Notes: generated by a model not told the origin, from the sequence alone. A stretch of DNA of 64,000 nt from Xylocopa sonorina (GCF_050948175.1 NC_135202.1:4526001-4590000), one strand, 5' to 3'. Shown: positions 34,663-49,500, counted from the stretch's first letter. A program made the numbers and translations.

Positions 34663-37600
34663 ATCGAAATGTTTCATGCAGCTTCGAAGGGTTCGCTTCT
34701 GTTTGTCTTCACGACTGTCTTTCGAGAGTTTTATTCTGCGAGTATTGTTGTCCAGCGGCTCGATAAATGATCAGGATTTGTTGATCATTTTAGGCAAATA
34801 TATTCGAACTATCGTATTTCGAAATCGTTCATTGTTTCTTTATATTTTTATTTTTTGAAGTTAATTGTAATTTGTGTATCCTGTAGTAGGGCATAGAGCT
34901 TCGTTCTTCTCTGTGGAAGTATGGCTTTGCGTTCACCAATCCGTGCAATCCAAATATGACGAATAGTCGAACTCCAGCGATCTTCAGAACGCCAACGCGA
35001 AATCGCGAACGCAATCCTTGCGACCTGGAGAATGTAGCGACCGACACCACGAGGCGTCCATCGCAGACCAACGTTCATAACATAGATAGTCGCCCCTGTC
35101 GAATACACCCAACACGCCCGTAACACGTATCCAATGCATCGATGGTGAGGTCCTTGCAAGCTTATTGTTCGAGCACGTTAATGATGTGCTTCGACCAATA
35201 TCGATGGAGCCAGGTATCGATTGTCATCCACCGTAATTATCATCAACAACACGCGATGTCTACGTTTGACTAATGTTTAATTAAACGCTTGATTAGACTG
35301 TCATCTTATACAGAAATTAGTTGTCGTACGGCACGATCAATTGTGAAGAACGAACACGAGCTACAAATTCGTTTACATTCTTTGTCGCGCCATTTATAGT
35401 AGGTTAATTAAATTGTTATTTTCTCTTTACAAAATGTAAAATATTATATAAACGTTTTTAAACATTTTGAAGTATGAAGAGCTCGTAAACATGAGAATTT
35501 AATAATGTAACGATATCGTCCTCAAAATCTCTGTGAAAAAAGACGCATTGTCTCCCTCCTGTTCGTACGTCGAAGTTACGAAGAGAAAAGTTCCGACGAA
35601 TAGAATTTTTAGCCCGAGCTCTCTGTAACATCGATTTAAAATGTTTCCGGATTCTTAAAGGTTCGATAAATCAAACTGTCGTCAAACTTTCACGCAATTA
35701 TTAGCCGAGCCGTGATATCCCACTCAGAATTCACCGCGGAGCTATCGCCTCCGCGTCTTTCAGGGATGATTTACGATGCGAAACAGGATAATCCCGATGG
35801 GAACAACTTTTTCCACCCGACTGCGACAATCTCCAGCGACTTTTCACTCGCTGCGGCTGGTCGCGTGCTTTTTAAACGCACTTTTTCGTCCGCGATACGT
35901 ACAATTAATTATTCTGCAAATATTTGCCGAATTAAATGGACGGGAGTACGCGGTCATTCATTTTCAGACACTTTCATATCTTTCTTTGCGAATTTTTTTT
36001 AAGAAATTCAATAAATACTGACTATGATAAATTTTGTATAATATAATGACTTATACTTTGTTCTTCTTGGACACATTATTTATCATATGTTTAACACAGT
36101 CTATACTTTTAACTCTAACAATCCATCAGGATCTTCAAAGGTATCGAAACTTTCTAGTCTTCCAACGAACTCGAAATGTTAGAAATGCTTTAGAAACCTG
36201 GGAGGCTTGCTAGACGTTTCAGAAATAAAATTGTTAAATACAATTTCATAGTCGACGAGAGCCGAGTTCGTTTAAAGGCTACAGTCTGGGGTGCAAGGAG
36301 GTACGTAAGAGGAAAGTAGTAGAACAGACGATATCGCGGGCGAAAGAGAAGCGTCGCAAGGACGTCCCATGCAATTTGTGCTAATTCTTCGAAAGGGCCG
36401 CGTAAGAGGCCGAATAAATCATCCGTAAATAGGGTTGGACCGGTTGTAATTGTTCCACCCACACGTCGAGCCGCGGCGCGGGAAGATGTCAGGGACGATT
36501 GCCATGGGAACCGGAGGACGACACGAGTGCATTGTGCAAAACGTATGTGCCGCGCACTCTATTAGACCCCCAGTAATTGTCGTAAATATCGCAATTTCCA
36601 TACGCTGCAATACGACCATCGAAACTTGGAAATTTCGCCGCTATAACCGTGGGAAATTGATTCTAATGCGGGTTACGAGGGTGGTTTTGGGGTTTCGCGG
36701 TGGTTTTTAATGGGGGTGATAACTGGTGCGCTGGTCTAGAGGATGTGGACACGATAGCGATAGTTCGAAGCGATTTTGTACTATTGCAAATACGCATTCC
36801 ACTGTGATAAAACATTGTTGGTGTAACAAATATCTAGCATGCTCTTCTTACATCTTTAAATTTCTCACGTATTTAAAAACGAATCGAGTATCCAACAAAG
36901 TGCTCGACACGCCCTCTGATCTCGATTCTCGTCGTCGTTTATGGCACCAGAAGTGATGCTCCACATTCTATAATAAAACGATTCGTAATAACCGATCGAG
37001 TCTCTCAGCCGCGTCCCCGGTTCGATTGTTCGCAGAAAAATGCTCAGACGGCATCCGAAGGATGGCGAGCGGTTCCCCCCGACGATTTTTCTTCGTTTCC
37101 CGTCACCGATTCATTTCCATCCAGCCAGCGGTGCTCGAGAACTCTTTCAATGCCAGTGTCACAAGGTCCTCCTCGTCGTCGTTCGCCACCGCTCGCGGCG
37201 GAGACCTGGAACGCGGGTGGTTCGCAGCCGCGTTGCAATAGATTCAAGGCCCATCGAACAACGGCGATATATCGGTGCCAACCGCGGGGGCACCAGGAAT
37301 CTCCTCGCACGACTCATTTGCCCGTAATTAAAACACCCACGCTGATTTGATCCGGCGTCTGAGGGATTCCTGGGGCGCCGAGGCACCATCCTCGATTAAG
37401 CGCCGCGAACGCGAAGGTCACCTTCCGCGGCGAAGACTCTTCGAGAGCGTGTCGCAAGATCGTACCGATGAGCATTCCGTTTGGTTCATTTGCTTCGAGC
37501 GATTTTCATCAGATTAATCCGTGATTCGGCGTCTCGAAGCTCCGCCCGGCGAATCGAACATTTTTCAGCCGTCTTCGTTTTCCTTAGCCGTCCCCTCGAT

Positions 37601-40094
37601 TTCATACCTGCCAACATTCTTCTATTCCCTCTTAATTGCAGAGAATCGTTTTCGTTTCTCACGTTTCATCCACAATTGCGTTACATATGTTGCATTTTTT
37701 TTTATGCCAACTATATAAGATGGTTAGATATTTCTTCAGTTAAATGAACAAGCTTAGTTGTTTAAAAAAAGTTTCTCTATCGACGAATAAAAATTCTAAG
37801 CGTTCAGAATTCTTGTTGCTAATATTTGTCACAGTCAATTAGTTATTTATATGTATAAATACAAAATTGAATTGAGGAAACAACGAAAAAGGAAATGAAG
37901 TTTCTACTTTCGTCGACCAGTAATGAAGTCACAAACGAATCGTAAGTATCGAAGGTTCGTTCCTGTCAGCTAATGGGTGATTACCGATTCCATAAAAAGA
38001 CCGAGACCAAGAAAGGAAACATAATTTACCGTAGAAATCGTTCGAGCAGAGGCGAAGCTCGAACGGGTACGCCGTTTTACGGTGATTACCTTTATTAACG
38101 ATTTATAACACAGTTATTTTCCGTCTGGCCAGCTAGGACCGCGGTATAAATTATACATCGTCGTTACTTACATATGTTACATTTTCTTACAAACGCTTTA
38201 AATACAGCGGGGCACGATCGTCGACGGTGATAGTGGGCGTTGGAAAGTTCGCGTATTCACAAGGCACAAGTGCATCCAAACGAGGAATCGATTATTTACT
38301 GCGAATGGATCTCGAGCATGGAAAGCGAACATAAATTATGTACATGTGGGGGTAATTCAATTCTACCATTTCGAATTATGAATCTTCCACCTGCGAAAAC
38401 TGCGCAATGAATACGTAAAAATGATGGACTTGGTATCGCGTCGATGATACTTCATCGAGGGAATCAAGTATACTGGAAAATACTGTTTCAACCGCAATAC
38501 TTTTTCCAAGTTGTTCAGCAGAAATTTATGAAACGTTCCGCTGGTGTATAAAAATACTTCACTACAGCTATGCATATTATTAATAACGCCAAGATAATAT
38601 TGGAATTCCTTTGCTTATCTTTCGCAAATCTATGTACAAAATTACAACTTCTTTATGTACACGATAAGAAATTTAAGAATTGCCATATTGACTTCAGATA
38701 ATACGTTTTCGAAATTGTATTTCCTGCTGATGAAATATTCCGTTCTAAAATGATTGCAGTAGAAGAACTGAGAGATCTAAGAATATTAAGAAAAGCAGTT
38801 TTGTTTGGATACACGATATTCACACTTCAAGAAACATTTACATATTATAAAAAAGATATTCTTGTACACGATAAATATAAACATAAAGAATCGCGTAGAA
38901 AAGAAAGGAGTGGAAATAAAAAAAAATAATAATATTAGCAATACGGATGGATTTCAAAGTACCGACAGAACTTCTCGCGTATTTACATAAATGAATGATC
39001 GTCGAATTAATGGCGAGTACTTTGGTAACGAGATGACACAATTTGCGTAAACGCGCTTTTACGCGAAAGGGTGCAGTCGATTGCTAATAAGAAATACATT
39101 CGTTCTAGTCGAACGTTTCTTTCTTCGTTTTCTTTCTCGCGCCTCGACACAATTGGTAACTTCTTAGAGATGCAACTACTAACAGTTTGCATAAAGTCCA
39201 CGTTGCAGTACGATTATAAAAGGAAACCACTTCGAAGTACATTTTACAGTGAAAGCTGAAATTACTTGAGAAAAATATTTTTGAAAGCACACAGTGCTAC
39301 TTCTGAGAATTCTTACCCATGAAATTACTTTTTCAGAATTCTTACACGCTAAATTTTTGCATCAAATTCTATCAGAAACTCGAATAAGTAATCTTTTGAA
39401 TTTTCGTGTGAGAAATAAATAAGAATAAATTTACCTACATGATAAAAGCGAAAGAAAACTCATGATACCGTAAAATTATCGAAGGGAATTCATCTTACTG
39501 CTCGTTACACTGGAAACATCGTGCAAGAAGGGACACTTTTTTACAGAGCCCTGGATAATCCACGTACAATGCTATGGACAATAAGAAAGGGTCATGGCCA
39601 GGAAGACTATCTTGCTCCCCATTTGAAGTTTTTCCTCTAAGTCCCGGTTTTGTTAATACAACATATGCGTGGATCTTGTCCCACCTATAAACACAAACAC
39701 CATACCATGAATGATACAAAAAACAACGTGAAACAAAGCAGAAGGTTACAGAGAAACATCTTAAAAAGTAACATTTTACTAGAACTGTAACTGTACCAAT
39801 AAAAATCATACTGCTTTGAAAAAATACGAACGACACTCTGTATAACACATTCTACAAATGCTATAAAAAATTTTTGAAGTGGTATTAACCCAGAAAAATG
39901 TTTCTAGAAACTTTTACATCATTTATACAATATAAATGTTTGTAACCAAAATATTTCCCAATTTTTTAAATCCAATTATATATTCAATCTTTTAAATATA
40001 TTAAAAAATTAAAAAAATTTGTTGAAAATAATAGTTGGATGAACACCATCTCGAATAAAAATGTTTAGTATTCTATCGTGTGTCGTGTGTTCGT
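34663..40094. other. Intergenic DNA downstream of the cadherin gene
   Basis: No gene identified. A minus-strand open stretch at 39495-39684, ending in a stop at 39495 and preceded by an AG acceptor-like sequence, has some coding character (it contains KTSNGEQDSLPGHDPF) but matches nothing I know. It may be a degraded transposon piece or a distal exon. Other frames look like chance. Confidence 0.4.
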
Positions 40095-40524
40095 TTAAAA
40101 GCTACGGAAGCATCGCGCACAAGAGTGGCCAATATAATACACGGCGAACACCATCGAAAGGCACCCACCGTGAAGAGTGGACGTATTCTGCAGGGAGCTC
40201 GAGAGGGAGACCGGAGCGCCAGGATGTTCGTGTATCACCGTCTCCGTGATATTGTTTTCCGCCTCGGAATGCGCGCGACGATGCTCGCGTGTCATCCCGT
40301 CGTTCTTCCGCCTCTTCTCGGTCCCGGCGCAACAACGTTGCTCCCTCTGCAGCGTCATCTCCTGCGAGTAAACGGATTCCATGTTCGAGAACGAGTTGAA
40401 GCGTTGCCGCCTCCTCGAGGTGGCCTGGCTGCCGCGTCTTCCGTTCGTGGCGTCGTGGTTTCCGCGCGAGCCTTCGTTCGCCCTTTCGCGGCGCTGCAGC
40501 GACTTCAGCGAGTCCTCGTAGCCG
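40095..40524 (-). CDS. Cad89D: Cad89D exon s: terminal coding exon
   Basis: It encodes residues 1777-1919 and a TAA. YEDSLKSLQ near its start corresponds to YEDSLKTDE in the fly. The middle is rich in Arg, Ser and Gln, consistent with a cytoplasmic tail. The last about 25 residues turn hydrophobic and Cys-rich (GGCLSMVFAVYYIGHSC), which is odd. A possible donor CACG|gtgggt lies just before them, so the true end may be in a further exon. I saw no clear poly(A) signal close by. Confidence 0.75.
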
Positions 40525-43500
40525 CTGCGAAGAGGAAACGTGGGGTGGCGTGAGAAATGAAACGTCGATCAGCTTCCCGTACGAGCGAGCGATCATCGAT
40601 TCGAGGTCCAGCTGGGCGGATCTCGTGTTGGCGAGAAGAGGAAAGCATTATTTTGCTACCCCCCTTTTTCGAAGAATTATGAACGATGAGATTTTAGAGA
40701 GAAAATGGTTGAAAGCTAGTATCGGCTATTCTATAATGCATTAGTCAAGCGTATTATTAAAATGTCCGTTCGTAGATAATGAGATGTGTGTGAGTAATTG
40801 CGTGTTAAAGTGTTTGTGAACAGGTTGTCGAAGACGCGCGTGAGGAAAATAGGTGAGAATTCGAGGATTAATGAATATAATTATATGAGGTTAATACTTT
40901 GATCGCATGATAGCTGATTCCTAGAATTTTTAGCTACTATGATGGAAATTAGATGGTCATGTTGTAATTATTTAATAATTACACGGATTGTATACTATCA
41001 ACTCGTTAATGAATGGTTCATGATAGCATAGACTCTACGCAGAACCCTTCAAAAAGAAAGGCTTATGATTACAGCAGAACTTTGAAATTAATACATCCAT
41101 ACCAAGCAAATGTAGCCGCTCCCTCGCTGATTGATTCACGTATCTACTCACACCCTTCAAATAAAAAAATCACATACTTCATCGCACACCATGAGATAAA
41201 ATTGCTAAAAGCAGAAACGCTCCTACCCAATACGAAATTCCAAGTTATCTGCAATCGAAACAACGAAAGCTCGAGTGACTTAACGACCCCGATACAAAGC
41301 TTTACGATATCACCGCTATATTATCGCGTACCAATTCCCTCGCAAACTTCATCCTCCACCCTCGAAACCGGAAGAAACAGCTTCTCCTGATGGCAGTGCT
41401 CCCCGCCTCTCGCGTGTACCTCATTAGAAATTGAACGTCCGTCGCTGTCCACGATCCACACCCCCTCGCAACTTGGCCCGTTCATAGTGCTCGACGGCAC
41501 CAGAACGTCCGCGCGGATCGATCGATCGATCCGGCTGGCCCGAACTCTCTTTTCAATTTAGATAGCGCAAATAGCTCCGTAAGTAATTCGACTTACTTGC
41601 TGCTCTCGCCGCTGGAGGGGCTCGACGAGTGACTGCAGTGGCAGGAGGCGCGCGCCACGATCCCAGAATCCTGACCGCTGGAATGCAAGGACGTCGCGGA
41701 TGCCTCGAGGCCCTTTGGGGTCCCTGTCGTCCTCCCGGCGTGCTTACTACAACCGCCCATCCTGCAACCACCCCCTTTTGCCTCTCTATCATCGCAATCG
41801 CGATATAATATGGGAATTCCCTGATACAGTGTGCGCAGCGGAATGCTCCTCGTAATAAATATGCATGCCTTTCTGTCGCGGTTTTATTTAATCCCACGGC
41901 TACCGCGAGTGCCACCGGGCCGCGTTGTTGTCCCGCGTTTCCGGAAATTTCCAGGCACGCGGCATCTCGTTTCAGCCGAGCTGGGGTTAAAGGGTGGCGA
42001 GGGGCGGGCTGCGGTTACGTTGTTGCTGATGGATCGAAAAGGGCACCGCGAGGAAATCGTTGGTCGGTTTGGTGTTTGGTTTCGGAACGATGCTTGTTGC
42101 GATTGGATTGTTTGTTAATCGTGCAGGATTGGATCGGTTGTGCTGTGTTGATTTTTCGAAGTGGAAGTGGTAATTGGTAGCGCGCGGAGAGGGCGAGCGG
42201 GTTCGATGGTGTGTAGTGATTAGACCGCGGGTGTTCCTGTGTCCGTGCGGTATTTAAATGTTCGAAAAAGTATAAAAGGAATATTGTGCTAAGAGTAAAG
42301 TTCATCTTACTGTGTTTAGAGTGTGCGATTAATCCCTGTTAAAATTTCATTTCTTTCGATGTGATTGTTTGGGTATCTGTGGTGATGCGTATCACAGATA
42401 TGCGAGTGTAGTTGTGGAATTTGTGTTATTTTATAAATTGTTTAAGTAACATTTCTTTTCCTTTTCCAGTTTTACTGCTAATTGTAGCAATCTTGTAACG
42501 TAATTACTTGACCGCTGCATTTATGACATAAAACTCAGTATATGTGAAAAATTACGATTTTAAATGAAGTACATATTTGCATGTAATTTACACTTCTTTA
42601 GAAATTTCTATGAAGAAATTATTTTGCTTCTACAAACTTCATCAGTTTTGCTTCTACACAGATTTTCAAAATTATAGAATAGAAGGTGTCTATATTCGAA
42701 TTAAAAGTTATTAACTTATTTGCAACAATTGAGTGAATTAGGAAACAAGTATGGCATCTCTCATCGTCTGGTATTAATAAAGAAGAACTATGAGTAGACG
42801 TGAGTGCACTAAAAGCCTGCAATCAATTCCGCAGCAAAGTTGTCTGATTATACGCGAACAATACTACTTACGGCGACTCTACTGTCGCGTATAAAGCCAA
42901 TATCACGATTACTTTTCGAAACCGCACAACCACTTGTCCGTGCCAAATTTCACATTTACTCCTACCAATACTACTTTCACCATACATCTCTCAATTTTAT
43001 CTCTAACTGAACAAACTTTATTTCCAATAATTTGCACTACGTAAAAAGAAACGTCGATATAGAAGCTCTTCAAAGAACTCTTCAACTACCATTTAAAGAT
43101 ACGAGAACCATTTTTCAAAACGTGCAATATGTTCCTATTCGCTCACGAATCGAAATGCCCACATTTCCATTGCGAATCTGTCCGACTTCGAAAAATCAAT
43201 GAGACCCCCAAAGCAACGCGTCCTTTACAATTAACCGCGACTAACTTCCCACCGCACAGAATCAAAATCCAGCTTCTCAACGGTTAACGCCAGAGACAGC
43301 ATCACCACCCTACCCCATCGCTCGATGTTGCATCCTAATAAGGATGCATTAGCATAAATTCGAAATTAAAAGCTCTCGCGGGCGTGAAACGCGACGCGGC
43401 GTGCCAGCATTGACACAGAACCGCAAGGTCTAGACAGGTCGTCCAGAAACGCGGCCGATTCCGCGCTGCCGGCCTCAAATGGTTTAATATGGCCGACAAT

Positions 43501-46500
43501 GAAGCGCGCGTACCCGCGAAACCTCCGCGGCTGGTAACAGTAACGTCAATTAATGGACTTACGCGTGGAACCGGGAACAGTTGGCTCCGTGCTCGCAGAT
43601 GCTCTGTCGCCTCGACATGTCGGCGCAGAACGGTTCAGGGTCGTAGTGAAGGCCGTCGACGAAGGTCGGGAACAACGCCGGCTTCTGCAGCGTCGCGGCC
43701 GGATCTGCCAATGCGAAACCAATCGGGCTGGTGGTCGAGAACATCGCTTTCTCCCGACGTCTGCGACTAACCGGGTGAAATTCGGGTAATTACGTTTAGA
43801 ACGGACCTGACGTTCGATCGGGACGGAGTTCGGACGGCGGATGAAGAGGAGGGTTGAAATTGGTGGGTCTTCTCGCGAGGAATTCGCGCAATGCCGAGGA
43901 CAGGACTGGGTTTTCCTTGTATTCTTTATTCGTATGGCGAATAGGAATTCGTGAATATGTGCATGCCATTTTTGGGCATTCTATGTATACTATCGTGATT
44001 GAAATTTTTTTCTTCTTTTATCGAATTTTGGAATTTATAAATCAAAAGATTGGTTATGTATTGTGAATGAAAATTCTGTGCCTCTCACCGTTTATTTCGG
44101 CGAACACACGTTACACAGAGAGCTGTGACGAGGGCGCCCACAAAGACGACACAGCCAAGCACCACCACACCCACTTCGAGGGTGGATAGCAGGTAACGTT
44201 GATTACCTCGACGCGGAGAGCTTCCGGCAATGTCCAGGACATCGTACTCGTCCAACTCGCGCTTGATCTCCGTCTTCTTTGTGTTAAACACGCTGAAACC
44301 ACATGTTCACGTATGACGAGCAATTAATTAACAGCAAAATCACTGCTCGATGCTTCGATTATTGTTTTTACATCTGAGTATTCTTATAGTATTTTAGTAG
44401 CGGAACAAAGTTTCTAATATAATCTTGTAAATCGTAAAATTACTTACTTGTGCAAAGTATCCATGTCTATCATTACGTTCAAATGAGGATCAATTGCATA
44501 AAGATAAACGTCGGTGCTAAAAGCAAAGAATATAATATCGTACATGCAAAGTGAATTTACAAATGTTTTTGTAAAACTGATTTACTTACGACATAGTGTC
44601 GATTAGATTCTTCTCAATGTGTGGCTCTAGTTTTCTCACTCGAACGTCCAAACCAGTCACATTATGCAGTACTCTAAGTAAAAAATTATTAAATTGTAAT
44701 TTAACTCGCATCTGTTATACATTTCTTCCATTACGAATACATTTCTCTCTCGCAACAACCATTTTACCCTACTGATCTCATCTTCTTATTGATAACATCC
44801 ACCCCAACTGCCCTTTCCAAAACATACTTTCGCTAGAGACATATAAATTACCCCACAACAACGCCGTCTACTTTAACCAAAATCTAACTCAACTACAAAT
44901 ATTTCTTTCTAAAAAATATTTCGAATCATCAGGAATTCTATTTGTACGCCAAAGACATAATTCACCTTACAACAACACGGTCTACTTTAACCAAAATCTA
45001 ACTGAACAACAAATACTTCTTTCTAATTAATACTTCAAATCATCCGAAATTCTATTCGTACCCATCACGTTCTATTAGTTAGAGCGTTAATTAAGGCACG
45101 TAAGCTAACCATTCGAACTATCTTCATTATACTCACGCGGTAATGTTCTCCAGCTGGGGCTCGATGTCCATGGGCCTCCGACCGACCACCATCACGACCT
45201 GCTTCTGGTCGTCCAACACGTACACCTTGCCAGCAAAGAGCAGAGTGAGGCAATACGAGGGGAGACAATCGAGTCCCAAATTCGAGGCGGAACCATGTGT
45301 TTCGCCACGAGGAAATTAACTTCCAGGGGCAGGTAATTAAGATCGTCGAATAGGGGAGGGTGTGCACAAAGACGATCGCGGGGTGGAAAGGAGAATGAGA
45401 CGAAGACGTAAGGGGTGGTGAGGAGAGAAACTTACAAAGACGTTGGCGATACTGCTACGACCGTTCTCGGCGCCCTGTCTGTCGGTGGCCTTCACGTCGA
45501 ACCCGAAAACGCGTCCAGCGTCACGGCCAAAACTCGCCACCGATCGTACTTGACCGCTCAGTGGGTCAATGGCGAATCGCGGCGCGTCTTCCCGGCCAAG
45601 AATTTGGTACCGGATCTCGGCGTTTGCTCCCTCGTCCGGGTCTTCCGCCTGGCGGAGTGATTAATCGGTTTAGTGGCTGGGTTCTTTTGCTTTCGCCGTT
45701 CGATCGTTTCTTGGACAGTGTGCACGGCACAAGTACAATCGCGTTCAGAAGTCTCGGGTACCGACTTCTAGTCGTGCAATTTCCGTTTGACTCTCCTCGA
45801 TTATCGAAACGCAAATTGCCAAATTTTTAATCAATATTTGTGCTCTTCCATAAAGTTAATATTTTTCAAATATTTGCGAATGTTAAAATTGTATACGGTA
45901 ATTTGTGCCAGTTCTTGTTTAAAGTGGTCATTGTATAATGCTAGATCCAAATAAAAAACGTTCACCTATTTTAATACATAATGACACGACGTTCTGAGAG
46001 TTCCTGACGTAACTTAAATTTACACTAATCTAAAGTGGTGCAAGTAGGAAAAATGAGGACGTTTGTAGTCTTGTTCCAGCAAAGGGTGAACGTTTCTTGT
46101 TTTGACAACGAGTGCTCGAGTAATTCCTGAATTTTCGAGCTCATCAGTAAGTAAACGAAATAACTCAACAAATAGAATCCCACCCTGCACGAGTCTCCAT
46201 CTCAGCTTTCCATCGATCTCTTAAACAAACCCACATGTTCAAAGCAGTCAATTAGAAGCAACTAACCCCTCCCCATTTCTACCACCAAAATTTCTCCTTT
46301 CCCACAAACACACCCGGAAACTCGCGCGTGAAACACCCGTCGCATGTTTGCAAAACGCTGGAGAATTGATTAGTAGCAATCCAAAGAGCGAGTCGCTCGC
46401 GACACGTACAAAAAAGGTGTGTACACAAAAGAGGAAGAGGAGAAGAACAGAGAAAACACCAGCGCGATGAAAAGAAAAACGAGAAAGCTGCGAGTCCTGC

Positions 46501-49500
46501 AGCTTTGATGAGGAGGAGATGAGAGAAAGAAAGAAAAGAAGACAAAGAAAGAGGAAGAGAGAAAGGGAGAAAGAGTGAGAGAAACGATACAAAAAGCGAA
46601 ATAGATTAAAAGCCACGGAGACTAAGTGTGTCGCCACATAACAGAGCACAACAGTCGCGCATACGTACCTCCACTTTGACGACCTCATAGCCATAATGGG
46701 CAGTAGTGGGTATCGTGGCCAGGATGGGTCGGCCCTTTGACTTGAATCTGGGCGCATTGTCATTAACATCCTTCACCCTGACAACGACCCTGGCCTCGTT
46801 AGACGCCAGACCATTCAGCCTTTCACCGACGACCGGGTAGATCATCACGGGCATCCCGCGACCAATCTTCACCCTGTCGACCCTGACCTTGGCTTCGTAT
46901 CGATCGTTCACCTCTCTGTCCACGCTCGTCTTCAGATACAACGAACCGTTCCTCGGGTCAATCGAGAACAGTTCGCGCGCGTTCGTCTCGTCCGGCACGA
47001 TGCTGTACCTTATATGCTCGTCCTGGTGTCCATCCGCGAGCTCCAACTGGGCGATCAGAATAGGCACTTGGACGTTCTCTTCAACTTCCACTTCGTAATA
47101 TTTGTGCCTGAACGAAGGAGTCTTCTGCACTTCGTTCTCGGCGTCCTCTTCGTCGTCGTCAACGTTCAACACCGTCACGATCACCACTGCGGTGGACGTT
47201 TGACTAACTGGTGACCCAAGATCTCCAGCAGTGACCAACAGTCGATGGCTCTTTTGGGTTTCGTAGTCCAGATTGTTGATAGTCGTGATGATACCTTCCT
47301 TGCTGTCGATGGCGAAGTACTGTTTCTCCGGCTGAACTTGATGACTCAGGTCGAACAATATCAAACCGTTCCCATTGCCAGCGAAGTCAGAGTCATTTGC
47401 GTAGACCCTGGTCACTTGACTGCCCACGGGGCTGTTCTCAAAGATCGAGGCGTGGTACACCGGGACGAGGTCCCCTTTATCGTTCTTCTCGACCTCGTCG
47501 TAATCATGGAACACGGGAGGATTGTCGTTCACATCCATCACGTTTACTTCGATCTCCACCATAGAGCTCAACCGTGGCACACCGTTATCGCGAGCCATCA
47601 CCAAGAGGCGGTGGCTAGCGACGCTCTCTCTGTCGAGAGTCCCACTGACCCTGATTATACCCTCGTACGGAGCCACGTCGAAAGTCGTGGACGCGTTCAT
47701 GGGATCCTCAAAGTTCTCGTTACCGGAGACCAACTCGTAGGTGACGTTCGCGTTAATCCCATAGTCCGAGTCGACCGCTCGGACGGTGCCCAACGTGTAG
47801 CCCGCGTAAACGCCTTCAGGTACGTCGAACGTGTACCAGGACTTGTCGAAGATAGGCGCGTGATCGTTCACGTCGGCCACATGGATCCTTATGGTGATGT
47901 TATCAGCCAAGTCTCCAGAATCTTTCGCTACCACGAACAAACGAATATTCTTCTCGGTTGGGAGCGCTCTGGCCACAGATATCTCCGCCGACCTTGGATC
48001 CAGATGGAAGTATCTGGTGGTGACTCGTCGCGACTTAGCCTCGTCACCGGAAGTCGTCTCACCCCCGAGGCTGTACGTTATCGCAGCGTTCGTACCCTCG
48101 TCCCTGTCCTCCGCCAGCAGCCGTATTATCGGACCGCCGATCGTCGCGTTCTCCGGTACCAGAAGAAGAGGCGAACGACGGCTGCTCGAAGCCTCGCTTC
48201 CGCCTGCTGGCTCGGTCATATCGAGCACGTCGTTCCTCTCGAACGGCGCGTCGATATCGGGCTCGTTCGAGACGCGGACACCCTGATCGGGCAACACGAT
48301 CATACGGATGAAGCTGGGGGGATTGTCGTTCACGTCGACCACCGTCACCCTCAGACCCGCTTCCGATGTTAGACCGCCTGGAAAGTCGTATGAATGGAGA
48401 AGGGCCGTGAGCTTTCACGGGGAAGTTCGAACGGTGGGAAGTTTGATATTCCCCGGTGGTTATTTGATTTGGATGAATTTTAATGAGCCCCAGCTGCGCT
48501 TGAACAACCATGCGGAAGTAAGAGTTTCTTTTCTCCACGATTCCAGAGACTGTTTCTATCGAGCTTCTTGCGTATGAAAATGTCGGCGCGCACGAGACTT
48601 TCGGATTGTCTTGATAACCGATATTGAATAATTGAACAGTTCAGAGCAACTAATTGAGTACGTATATGAAAGTAAGAAATCTGGTTAAAAATATATATAA
48701 ATATTAATACTTTTTTAAAATTTATTTGTCTACTTCGATCTGAAATCAGCGAAGCGAAGTTTCACTGATTCTACGAATTATCCGCGCGATTCGTAAGTAC
48801 TTTCGTTTTCAAAGTGAGAAGCGATACACGCGGAGACGCGATATAAAGCAAGTGTTAATGTACGGGAGCATTGAAACTTTACTCCTGCATTAGATGCCTG
48901 TTTAGAAACTTTCGTTTGCATGCCTTCGGACTAACTCGAGTTAGGAGCAAGTTCTGGGTTTATTGGTAATGCAAGAGGCAACTTACCACTGTCTTTAGCA
49001 ACGATCGTGAAACTATAGTTTGCTTTCGCTTCCCTGTCCAGCGTGCGGTCATCGATTCCTTCGAAGTACACTACACCCGTTGTCGGGTGGATCCTGAACA
49101 GCTCGCTACCCTCTCCGTGGAGGCTGAACGCAAAGTTTTGATTGACGCCTTCGTCTTTGTCGGTGGCTGCGATGGGTATCGATAAGTTTACTTTCGTTCC
49201 GGCTGGACTGTTCTCCAGAATTCGACCATCGTACTGCGGCATCGTGAACACCGGCGCGTGATCGTTCTCGTCGATCACGATCACGCTTACCTAAAACGAA
49301 AATCATTGCTTCTAGAAAAGATGTAATTAAAGAGAAAATAATAATAATATATTGATCACAAAACTTCCAAATCATTTTTATCGCACAGTGCAAATATTTA
49401 GAATTCTCAACAGTCATTTTTATTATGAAAATTATAGAATATATATATGTAAATTATTATTGTTAAATTTCGAAATCTTGGTGAAGATGCGTTGTAAGTA

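Noticed and set aside
41013..41390. 125-codon plus-strand frame in a Cad89D intron
   Set aside because: No recognisable domain or promoter context, and AT-rich composition is compatible with a chance frame.
46105..46160. CTGATGAG...CGAAAA hammerhead-like core on the minus strand
   Set aside because: The two core boxes are separated by only a few bases, so stem II cannot form a loop, and stem I is not paired.
46248..46769. 173-codon minus-strand frame rich in Leu, Phe and Ser
   Set aside because: It runs across a splice donor into the polypyrimidine tract, so the hydrophobic part is translated intron.
47245..48372. 375-codon plus-strand frame opposite the cadherin
   Set aside because: Antisense shadow of the largest Cad89D exon. 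Repeated Val/His/Asp patterns are the complement of cadherin codons.
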